Part shown: one piece after another, positions 1 through 5,075 of the stretch
How the letters are laid out: the number at the start of each line of letters is the position of its first letter
How positions within the stretch are numbered: position 1 is the stretch's first letter
Assembly: GCA_014729455.1 (NCBI GenBank)
Contig: WJJW01000392.1
Location: 1-6,545 of the forward strand
DNA: 6,545 nt
Source of the DNA: Candidatus Eiseniibacteriota bacterium
GTDB lineage: Bacteria; Eisenbacteria; RBG-16-71-46; CAIMUX01; VGJL01
Reading direction: 5' to 3'
Notes under the pieces: model-generated
Databases searched by the model: none
What the model saw: the letters and a program-made list of their open reading frames with translations, nothing else
What the model was told of the DNA's origin: nothing
Program-made: the position numbers and the translations under genes

Positions 1-1080
1 GCCGATGAAGAATGAATTCCGCAGCCCCAGGAACATGAAGAGGACCACGACGACGAGGATCAGTCCGCTGAGGATGTTGTTCTCCAGCTCGTTGACCATG
101 TCGCGGATGGTGATCGAGACGTCTCCCGTAATGGTGACCGTCGTCCCCTCGGGCAGGGCCGGACGGATCTCCGCGAGCAACGCCTTGATCTCTTCGGAGA
201 TCCGGATGATGTTCTCGCCGCTGCGCTTCTTCACCGAGAGGGTGACCGCCTCGACCCCGTTCAGGCGTGAGATCGACTCCCGCTCCTTGATGCCCAGCCG
301 GACCTCCGCGACGTCGCGCAGATAGACCGGCTCGCGAGCGCCGGGATTGAGCAGGATGTCCGGGATCTGCTCGACCGATTCGAACTCGCCCGGCACGCGC
401 ACCTGGTAATCGTAGGTCCCGAGCCCGAGGTCGCCGCCCGGGATCGTGACGTTCTCGAACCGGATCGCGTCCATCACGTCGTTCAGGCTGAGATTGAAGT
501 ACTGCAGACGCTGCGGATCGACGTCGATCCGGACCTCCTGCTCCACCGCGCCGGTCATGTCGGCGGACAGGACCCCGGGAATCCGCTCGATCTCCTCCTG
601 GAGATCCTCCGCCGCGTCCTTCAGAAGGACCGGATCGTACTCGCCGGAGAGCGTGACCTGCATGATCGGCCAGTCGTCGGAGCTGATCTCGGAGATCGTC
701 AAATCCTCCCGCACGTCCTGCGGAAGCTCCGGCTTCGCCATCTCGATCGCGTCGCGCACCTTCTGCAGCGCGTCGCTCATCTCGACGTCGGTCTTGAACT
801 CGAGCAGGATCCCGACGAACCCTTCCGAGGAGGTGCTCGTCATCTCCTCCAGATCGGGGATCCCCTTCAGCTCCTTCTCCAGTTTGCGCGCGACGAGGTT
901 TTCCATGTCGGCCGGACTGGTTCCGAAGTAGGGGGCCATGACGTACACGAACGGGATCTTCACGTCGGGAGAGGACTCCCGGGGGAGCGCCATGTACGAG
1001 GAGACCCCCAGGAAGATCACCATCAGCATCAGCGCGAAGACCGTCTTCGACCGGTCGATCGCGATGTCGGTCGCTTTCAT
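1..1080 (-). CDS. RND-family efflux permease, inner-membrane subunit (N-terminal 360 residues, cut by window edge)
   Basis: This is the proton-driven pump subunit of a tripartite efflux system (AcrB/MexB superfamily), located in the inner membrane. The frame reads without a stop from ATG at 1080 to the left edge. The protein starts MKATDIAIDRSKTVFALML, with a first membrane segment at about residues 13-32. It is followed by the family hallmark ALPRESSPDVKIP and then a periplasmic porter region: GTSPADMENLVARKLE, a 'PDLEEMTSTSSEG' stretch, 'RIDVDPQRLQYFNLSLNDV' and 'REPVYLRDVAEVRLG'. A second membrane segment, rich in Leu/Val, begins near residue 335. Family members are about 1,000-1,050 residues, so roughly a third is visible; the proton-relay membrane segments lie outside. 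The start overlaps the adaptor stop by 4 bp (ATGA), with GGAG at 1088-1091, 7 nt upstream. Family assignment is secure. Substrate (drug, solvent, lipid or metal) cannot be decided, though the N-terminus looks like the hydrophobe-exporting rather than the heavy-metal type. Confidence 0.95.
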   Translation of the reverse strand, partial: MKATDIAIDRSKTVFALMLMVIFLGVSSYMALPRESSPDVKIPFVYVMAPYFGTSPADMENLVARKLEKELKGIPDLEEMTSTSSEGFVGILLEFKTDVEMSDALQKVRDAIEMAKPELPQDVREDLTISEISSDDWPIMQVTLSGEYDPVLLKDAAEDLQEEIERIPGVLSADMTGAVEQEVRIDVDPQRLQYFNLSLNDVMDAIRFENVTIPGGDLGLGTYDYQVRVPGEFESVEQIPDILLNPGAREPVYLRDVAEVRLGIKERESISRLNGVEAVTLSVKKRSGENIIRISEEIKALLAEIRPALPEGTTVTITGDVSITIRDMVNELENNILSGLILVVVVLFMFLGLRNSFFIG

Positions 1081-2234
1081 CGCGCCTCTCCGTCGGACTC
1101 CGAACCGCCCCGCCACCGGTCCGAGACCGTCTCCGTCTGGCGGATCACGGCAGGATCGGCGTCCGTCGTCCCGTCCGGATGCGACGCCTCCTCCCGGACC
1201 AGGACGCGCGAGCCGTCATGGATCTCCCGCTGTCCGCGCACGACGAGGCGATCGCCCGGCTCGAGCCCTTCTTCCACGATCACCATGAGCCCCTGGTCGG
1301 GACCGAGTCGCAGCGAACGCCGTCGCGCCACGCTGTCCTGCACGACGAAGGCGACCGCCCCGCTCGCCTGTTGCAGGACCGCATCCCGCGGTACGGTGAC
1401 GACGTCCCGGTGCGCCCGCTTGAGGATCCGCGCGGTCCCGACGACGCCCGGGCGGACCTCCAGGTCCGGGTTCTCGATGCGGATCTCCACGCCGAACTTG
1501 CCCGTCATCGGATCGGCCTCGAAACCGATCCAGTGGACGGTGCCTGTGACCGGCTCGTCCAGTCCGGCGAAGAGGATCCGCGCGGTCTCGCCTTCGTCGA
1601 TCGTGCGGATCTCCCGCTCGCTGACCGATCCCCGGAGCTTCAGCTCGTACGGGTCGACGATGCGCGCGACGGGCTGTCCCGGGACGACCGTCTCGCCCAG
1701 CTCCACGTACCGCTCGGTCACGACCCCGGCGTAGGGGGCGCGGGTCGCGGCGCGTTCGTAGCGGACCCGGGCGGCGTCTGCGGCGGCGGCCAGCCGGGCG
1801 AGCTGGGTCTCCGCGTCGCGCATCTCGATCTCGCTGACGGAGTTCTCCTCGAAGAGCCGGCGGACCCGGTCCGCGTTGAACGCGCTCAGGTCGCGCTGCG
1901 CCTCGGCCGCGCGCTTCTCCGCCTCGAGCAGCGCCCGATCGAGCGCCAGAATCGTCTGTCCGGAGGCGACGACCTGACCCTTCTCCTTTTCGATGCGGGC
2001 GACGCGCCCGCCCTCCTCGGCAGCGAGGTCGGTTCCGCGCAGCGGTTCGGCTCGTCCCGAGATCGTCACGTACTCGTCGAGATCCCCGGTGCGGAGGGTC
2101 AGCACCCGGACGTTCCGGGGGACCTCCTCGGCGGTCTCGGCCTGATCGCCCGGCGCGCACGCCCCGAGGAGCAGCAGCAGGATCGAGAGGCCGAACAGCG
2201 TTCGTCCGGATCGCGTGGTCATCTTCTTCTCCAT
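1077..2234 (-). CDS. RND efflux periplasmic adaptor (membrane fusion protein), predicted lipoprotein
   Basis: This is the periplasmic adaptor that joins the RND permease to the outer-membrane channel (HlyD/AcrA family), 385 residues from the chosen start. The N-terminus carries a lipoprotein signal, hydrophobic LFGLSILLLLLGAC, with lipobox L-G-A-C and the lipidated Cys at residue 26. Next come the first lipoyl half-motif (GGRVARIEKEKGQVVASGQ, about 75-93) and a short alpha-hairpin coiled coil (about 100-164). The second lipoyl half is RAPYAGVVTERYVELGETV (about 165-184). A beta-barrel (about 197-274) and membrane-proximal domain (about 276-348) follow, then a hydrophilic tail of about 37 residues. 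I chose ATG 2234 because GGGAGG lies 9 nt upstream and the codon starts one base after the outer-membrane-factor stop. ATG 2222 (MTTRSGR), with its own GGAG, is an alternative; a longer frame from 2255 would run into the upstream gene. The stop overlaps the permease start. Confidence 0.95.
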   Translation of the reverse strand: MEKKMTTRSGRTLFGLSILLLLLGACAPGDQAETAEEVPRNVRVLTLRTGDLDEYVTISGRAEPLRGTDLAAEEGGRVARIEKEKGQVVASGQTILALDRALLEAEKRAAEAQRDLSAFNADRVRRLFEENSVSEIEMRDAETQLARLAAAADAARVRYERAATRAPYAGVVTERYVELGETVVPGQPVARIVDPYELKLRGSVSEREIRTIDEGETARILFAGLDEPVTGTVHWIGFEADPMTGKFGVEIRIENPDLEVRPGVVGTARILKRAHRDVVTVPRDAVLQQASGAVAFVVQDSVARRRSLRLGPDQGLMVIVEEGLEPGDRLVVRGQREIHDGSRVLVREEASHPDGTTDADPAVIRQTETVSDRWRGGSESDGEAR

Positions 2235-2235
2235 T

Positions 2236-3711
2236 TCAGTCCGCCTCCCGTCCATCCGTTCCGGAGATCTCCCGATCGATCCGGGCCAGCGATCGGTCCG
2301 GACGAAAGCCCAAGGCCCGTTTCAAGGAGGCCGTCAACGTCAGCACGTTGTTGCGCGCCCCGATCGCGTTGCGGCGGGCCTGGAGACGATCCGTCTGGCT
2401 CGTCAGCACGCTGAGATAGTCCGATTTGCCGATCTCGTACCGGAGCGAAACCTGCCGGAGCGCCTCCTCGGCGGCTCGAAGGTTCAGCTCCGCCGCGGTC
2501 AGGTTCGCCCGGGCCGCCTCAAGCTCCCCGACGAGGGAATGGATCTGGCGCCGGGCCTGCCGCTCTGCGTTCTTGCGCTGCAGATGCGTCCTGCGGATCG
2601 TCGCCTCGGTCTCCTGGACCCTTCCCATGGTGAGCAGTCCGTCGAAGAGCGGAACGGTCAGTACGACGCCCGCAGACCAGAAGTCGTGCCCTTCATCGGT
2701 CAGGTCCTCGAAGATGCTCGTCACGTAACCGTAGGAAGCGTCGGCGGACAGGTAGGGACGATGCTCCGCCTTCTGCGCCCCGCGGTTCTTCCGGTGGATC
2801 CGCTCCATCAACGCGAGTTGCCGGATGTCGGGACGCGCCTCGACGCGCGACGCGTAGGCGTCGAGATCGAGCGGTTCCGTCTCGACGTCGGGCCCGCCGA
2901 CGACCGCGATCGGCACGTCCGGGGAACGTCCCATCAGGATGTTCAGCGCCGAGCCCGCGTCCCGGAGAGCCTGGCGGGCGCTCCGTCGCTGGGGAAGGAC
3001 GTTGGCGTGAGCGACCGCCGCCCGCAGGGTGTCGAGCTGGGTCGAGAGGCCGGCGAAGAAGCGGTTTCGGGTCACCTCCAGAAACTCCCGCTTCGCCTCC
3101 AGATCCGCTTGGATCGCCGCGAACTCCTGCCCGGCGAGGACCACGCCGTAGTAGGCGGTCATCACCTCCTCGATCGTCCGGTGTTCCGCCTCCTCGATCT
3201 GCGCTTCCTGGCGATCGAGCCCGATCCCCGCCGCTCCGACCGCGTTGTAGACGAGCCCAGGACGGAGTTCCCAGCGGGCGTTCAGGCTCGTCCGCCAGAA
3301 GGTCTGCGCGGGGATCTCCTCCGGCGCCGGGATGAAGCTGAGGTCGCCGAAGAGGCTGTCGAGGGGCGTGCCCGTCCCTTCCCCGTCGCCTTCCGCCCCC
3401 TGGAACGACTCGTCCAGGGCGAAACTGGGATCGCGTCCCCGCCGCCAGGACCCGGTCAGGTCGATCGTAGGCAGCCCGAGGGAGAGCGCCTGCTTCTTCT
3501 GGCCTTTCAGCTCCCCCCGTCCTTGGCGTTCGGCGAGGAGCGCTTCGTTGGACTCCAGGGCCCGCTCGATGCACGTCTCCAGGGAAAGCGGTTCCCCATC
3601 CCCTTCGATCGCCCGAACGGTCGGCTGCGCGTCCTCGGCTGCCGCCGCGGAAGTCGATGCGATCAGGAGCAGCAGCACCGCGCACAACGGATTTCGGTTC
3701 GGATATCGCAT
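2236..3711 (-). CDS. TolC-type outer-membrane efflux channel (OEP family)
   Basis: This is the outer-membrane factor of the efflux pump; a trimer would form the exit duct through periplasm and outer membrane. The protein is 491 residues, close to the family norm. It has a Sec signal peptide (MRYPNRNPLCAVLLLLIAS..AAAA, cleavage near residue 25). Two OEP repeats follow, about 42-260 and 285-470. Recognisable landmarks are LSLETCIERALESNEALL at the start of repeat one, the ARPDI motif (292-296), VPLFDGLL (353-360) at the second beta-strand pair, and RYEIGKSDYLSVLTSQTD (424-441) in the last helix. There is no lipobox, so it is not the OprM-type acylated form. ATG 3711 is preferred over GTG 3768 because it has GGGAG 9 nt upstream and puts the signal peptide at the very N-terminus. 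It is the first gene of the operon, with one base between its stop and the adaptor ATG. The first surface loop (about 92-136) is long and acidic. Confidence 0.94.
   Translation of the reverse strand: MRYPNRNPLCAVLLLLIASTSAAAAEDAQPTVRAIEGDGEPLSLETCIERALESNEALLAERQGRGELKGQKKQALSLGLPTIDLTGSWRRGRDPSFALDESFQGAEGDGEGTGTPLDSLFGDLSFIPAPEEIPAQTFWRTSLNARWELRPGLVYNAVGAAGIGLDRQEAQIEEAEHRTIEEVMTAYYGVVLAGQEFAAIQADLEAKREFLEVTRNRFFAGLSTQLDTLRAAVAHANVLPQRRSARQALRDAGSALNILMGRSPDVPIAVVGGPDVETEPLDLDAYASRVEARPDIRQLALMERIHRKNRGAQKAEHRPYLSADASYGYVTSIFEDLTDEGHDFWSAGVVLTVPLFDGLLTMGRVQETEATIRRTHLQRKNAERQARRQIHSLVGELEAARANLTAAELNLRAAEEALRQVSLRYEIGKSDYLSVLTSQTDRLQARRNAIGARNNVLTLTASLKRALGFRPDRSLARIDREISGTDGREAD
2244..2249 (-). 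promoter_or_regulatory. Ribosome binding site for the adaptor, inside the end of the upstream gene
   Basis: GGGAGG on the minus strand lies within the last codons of the outer-membrane factor gene, 9 nt before ATG 2234. With the one-base gap between stop and start, this indicates re-initiation by ribosomes finishing the upstream gene. Confidence 0.6.
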
Positions 3712-3720
3712 CGCTTGCGT

Positions 3721-3725
3721 CTCCC
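3721..3725 (-). promoter_or_regulatory. Ribosome binding site deciding the outer-membrane factor start
   Basis: On the minus strand the sequence reads GGGAG, 9 nt before ATG 3711. No comparable site precedes the upstream in-frame GTG at 3768, and the 19 residues between them lack signal-peptide character. This supports the shorter protein. Confidence 0.6.
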
Positions 3726-3727
3726 GT

Positions 3728-3742
3728 GCCCGGTACCCGGGC
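3728..3742 (-). repeat. Inverted repeat in the leader of the efflux operon (6-bp stem, 3-nt loop)
   Basis: The sequence GCCCGG-TAC-CCGGGC is a perfect 6-3-6 inverted repeat. It ends 3 nt before the ribosome binding site of the outer-membrane factor. In mRNA it could fold next to the Shine-Dalgarno and affect initiation. Whether it has a role is unknown. Confidence 0.5.
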
Positions 3743-3767
3743 TTGGATCCCCATGGTACGTCCGACA

Positions 3768-3783
3768 CGGCGATCCTTCGCCG
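3768..3783. repeat. Inverted repeat upstream of the efflux operon (6-bp arms, 4-nt centre)
   Basis: CGGCGA-TCCT-TCGCCG is a perfect inverted repeat about 57 bp before the outer-membrane factor start. It shares its last base with the next palindrome. It could be an operator half-site pair or an RNA hairpin; no T-run follows on either strand that would make it a terminator. Confidence 0.45.
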
Positions 3784-3795
3784 TCTTCAGAAGAC
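3783..3795. promoter_or_regulatory. Operator-like 13-bp palindrome upstream of the efflux operon
   Basis: GTCTTC-A-GAAGAC is a perfect odd-length palindrome, less GC-rich than its surroundings, 72 bp before the outer-membrane factor ATG. This form is typical of dimeric repressor operators such as the TetR or MarR types that often control RND pumps. No regulator gene lies in the window, so the assignment rests on shape and position only. Confidence 0.35.
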
Positions 3796-3901
3796 CTTCA
3801 TGCTGCTCGGAGATGTGGCGAACGCCCGCCGGTCGTGGGATCCCGTCCTCCCGATCCTCCCACCCAACGAGATCCTAGAAGAGCCGTACGGAGTTCGCCA
3901 G

Positions 3902-3916
3902 CCGGGAGTTTCCCGG
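3902..3916. repeat. Inverted repeat CCGGGA-GTT-TCCCGG in the divergent intergenic region
   Basis: This is a perfect 6-3-6 inverted repeat lying about midway between the two divergent genes. Several other GC-rich palindromes are nearby, so chance is a real possibility in this base composition. It is not followed by a T-run on either strand. Confidence 0.4.
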
Positions 3917-3967
3917 TTCCGGGCGCTCCGGCAAGGTCCCGGCCGGGTGGAGGTTCGGCCGTCCCGC

Positions 3968-3996
3968 GTGACAGGAGGGGGTCCATCTGTTCTCAT
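3968..3996 (+). promoter_or_regulatory. Candidate sigma70-type promoter for the coiled-coil gene
   Basis: GTGACA (3968-3973) differs from the TTGACA consensus at one position. After a 17-nt spacer comes TCTCAT (3991-3996), which matches TATAAT at four of six. Transcription would start near 4003, giving a leader of about 90 nt before ATG 4095. The spacing is ideal but the -10 is modest, and promoter consensus in this lineage is unknown. Confidence 0.35.
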
Positions 3997-4094
3997 CGAA
4001 GGATAGGAAAGGTGGACCGGCTCCTCGAGGGGGCCGTCCGGAAATCGACCCGGTCGACGGCCGAATGGACCCCGACCGAGCGAGGAGGAGACCG

Positions 4095-4856
4095 ATGCGA
4101 GGACCAGATCGTTCCTGGGGACAACCGCGATTCCGCCGGATCGGAGCGGCGTCGGGGCTCATCCTGGCCGCGAGCCTGCTCGCGATGCCGGCCCGATCGG
4201 CCCCGGAAGGGCCCGACCGCTTGATCGGGCACGTCGTCCCCGATCGGCCGGATACGTTCCTCGTCTTCGTTCCGGAGCGGACCGAAGAGGCGATCCGCCG
4301 GGATCTGGCCTGGGCGGCGGAGGAGAAGACCCGCGCCGAGTCGGATGCGCGGCTCGCCGCCGAGCTGGCCGTGCAGGAAGAGGCGCGGATCGATGCGAAG
4401 AAGGGGGAGATCGAGACGCTGAAGGCGCAAGCGAAGCTTGCCGACGAGCAGGATCTCGAGTCCCGGAAGGAGGACCTGGAACGCCGGCGGGATCGGGAAG
4501 AGCTGCGGCTCGATCTCCTCGAGGAGCGGCAGGACATGCGCAAGGACGAGGCCGAGGAGGCCCGTGCCCGCAAGAAGCTCGCCGACGCGATCCATCGGCT
4601 CGCCGATCGGGAGCTGACCCTGCTCGAGCGTCGCGCGCGGCTGGCCCGCCTTCACCGCGGTACCGCGCCGATCCCGCTGAACGAGGCGCTGCAGGCGAAC
4701 AAGGAGGTCCGCGACGCGCAGGAGCGGGTGCTCAAGTCGCTCGAGGAGGCGGCCGACCGCCGCGAGGAGCTCGCCAAGAAGCAGCGGGAGCTGACCGAGA
4801 AGCGCCTCGAGGTGTTCGAGGTGCAGGGGAAGATCCTCTCGGCCAACGCCGGGTAG
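4095..4856 (+). CDS. Secreted coiled-coil protein of unknown function
   Basis: I do not recognise a family. The 253-residue product has an N-terminal Sec-type signal: Arg-rich start, hydrophobic AASGLILAASLLAM at about 18-31, and possible cleavage after PARS near residue 35. A short conserved-looking strand segment, RPDTFLVFVPER (51-62), follows. The rest is an almost continuous Glu/Arg/Ala/Leu-rich helix with heptad character, about 62-186 and 195-240, broken by HRGTAPIP at 187-194. There is no transmembrane segment after the signal, no Cys and no catalytic motif, so a soluble periplasmic or envelope-associated coiled-coil protein is likely. ATG 4095 is chosen over ATG 4065 because GGAGG (4084-4088) sits 6 nt upstream and the signal then lies near the terminus. 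It is divergent from the efflux operon, single-gene, and ends at a strong hairpin. Coding is well supported by the Shine-Dalgarno, signal peptide and coherent composition. Confidence 0.8.
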   Translation: MRGPDRSWGQPRFRRIGAASGLILAASLLAMPARSAPEGPDRLIGHVVPDRPDTFLVFVPERTEEAIRRDLAWAAEEKTRAESDARLAAELAVQEEARIDAKKGEIETLKAQAKLADEQDLESRKEDLERRRDREELRLDLLEERQDMRKDEAEEARARKKLADAIHRLADRELTLLERRARLARLHRGTAPIPLNEALQANKEVRDAQERVLKSLEEAADRREELAKKQRELTEKRLEVFEVQGKILSANAG

Positions 4857-4877
4857 ACGGGAAGTCGGAATGAAAGG

Positions 4878-4905
4878 GCGCCCCCGGATCGGCATCCGGG
4901 GGCGC
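4878..4905. terminator. Bidirectional hairpin terminator between the coiled-coil gene and tRNA-Trp
   Basis: A perfect 12-bp stem (4878-4889 with 4894-4905) closes a CGGC loop. On the plus strand it begins 22 nt after the stop of the coiled-coil gene and is followed by the pyrimidine-rich TCGCTTCTTC. On the minus strand it begins 10 nt after the tRNA 3' end and is followed by CCCTTTCATTCC. Neither tail is a pure U-run, but the stem is very stable and suits intrinsic termination of both converging transcripts. Confidence 0.8.
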
Positions 4906-4914
4906 TCGCTTCTT

Positions 4915-4987
4915 CAGGCCAGGAGGGACTCGAACCCCCAACCTACGGTTTTGGAGACCGTTGCTCTGCCAATTGAGCTACTGGCCT
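4915..4987 (-). tRNA. tRNA-Trp (anticodon CCA)
   Basis: All 73 positions fit the cloverleaf. The acceptor arms are AGGCCAG and CTGGCCT, and the D-arm is GCTC/GAGC with an 8-nt loop. The anticodon stem ACGGT/ACCGT holds loop CTCCAAA, giving anticodon CCA for UGG codons. The variable loop is AGGTT. The T-arm GGGGG/CCCTC, with one G-U pair, encloses TTCGAGT. The discriminator base is G, as in bacterial tRNA-Trp. The 3' CCA is not encoded (the next bases are AAG), so it must be added by a nucleotidyltransferase. The gene lies 88 bp downstream of the secreted-protein gene on the same strand, and the shared hairpin terminator begins 10 nt beyond its end. Confidence 0.98.
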
Positions 4988-4991
4988 TCCG

Positions 4992-5009
4992 GCACCGGTC
5001 GCACGGTGC
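4992..5009. repeat. Inverted repeat GCACCG-GTCGCA-CGGTGC in the tRNA-Trp leader
   Basis: A 6-bp inverted repeat with a 6-nt loop ends 4 nt upstream of the mature tRNA 5' end. It would form a small hairpin in the precursor leader, next to the RNase P cleavage site. It may equally be chance in GC-rich sequence. Confidence 0.35.
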
Positions 5010-5016
5010 GAAACGG

Positions 5017-5046
5017 ATCGTAGCCGATCGCCTCCGCGATCGACAA
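5017..5046 (-). promoter_or_regulatory. Candidate promoter of tRNA-Trp
   Basis: On the minus strand TTGTCG (5041-5046) is followed after 18 nt by TACGAT (5017-5022); each matches the sigma70 consensus at four of six positions. The start would fall near 5010, giving a 5' leader of about 20-25 nt before the tRNA, which is a typical length. The spacer holds most of a perfect inverted repeat (5025-5042). The call rests on consensus and position only. Confidence 0.4.
5025..5042. repeat. Inverted repeat CGATCGC-CTCC-GCGATCG between the secreted-protein gene and tRNA-Trp
   Basis: This is a perfect 7-4-7 inverted repeat. It overlaps the putative -35 box and spacer of the tRNA promoter. As RNA from the secreted-protein gene it would form a hairpin about 33 nt after the stop, but the following minus-strand sequence is not U-rich. 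It may therefore be a weak terminator, a protein site, or chance. Confidence 0.45.
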
Positions 5047-5075
5047 GGAGGAAAAGGGAACCTCCCCGCCGCCCG

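Larger units (their letters stand above)
3712..4094. other. Divergent intergenic region between the efflux operon and the coiled-coil gene
   Basis: These 383 bp lie between two divergent starts. Short open frames cross the region on both strands, but they encode Arg/Pro/Gly/Ser-rich strings with no family resemblance, no good ribosome site and no signal sequence, so I call no gene. It holds several inverted repeats (3728-3742, 3768-3783, 3783-3795, 3902-3916), a 10-bp palindrome at 3938-3947, and GGTCCA (3980-3985) paired with TGGACC (4013-4018). There is a plausible plus-strand promoter at 3968-3996. For the efflux operon I found only a weak minus-strand -10-like TAGGAT (3872-3877) with a poor -35, so its promoter is not identified. 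Confidence 0.7.

Noticed and set aside
1250..1262. GCGATCGC octamer resembling the cyanobacterial HIP1 repeat
   Set aside because: I noticed only an isolated exact copy here. The enrichment is of GATC in general, and the genes do not suggest a cyanobacterium.
1179..2414. Plus-strand open frame of 411 codons antisense to the adaptor gene
   Set aside because: The minus-strand adaptor has clear lipobox, lipoyl and hairpin motifs. The antisense product is low-complexity Asp/Arg/Leu-rich and spans the ends of two real genes.
3787..3996. Small minus-strand open frame (69 codons) in the divergent intergenic region
   Set aside because: The product is Arg/Gly/Pro/Ser-rich without a family, signal or convincing ribosome site, and overlaps other equally poor frames.
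2215..4224. Very long plus-strand open frame (669 codons) antisense to the outer-membrane factor gene
   Set aside because: It is opposite a well-supported TolC-type gene. Its product is Arg/Pro/Gly-rich with no recognisable domain or signal, and long antisense frames are expected where the sense gene is GC-rich with few A/T third positions.
3993..4895. Minus-strand open frame of 300 codons opposite the coiled-coil gene
   Set aside because: It reads through the terminator hairpin and opposite a gene with a good Shine-Dalgarno and signal peptide. Its Leu/Arg/Glu-rich product is what an antisense reading of a Glu/Arg/Leu-rich coiled coil gives.
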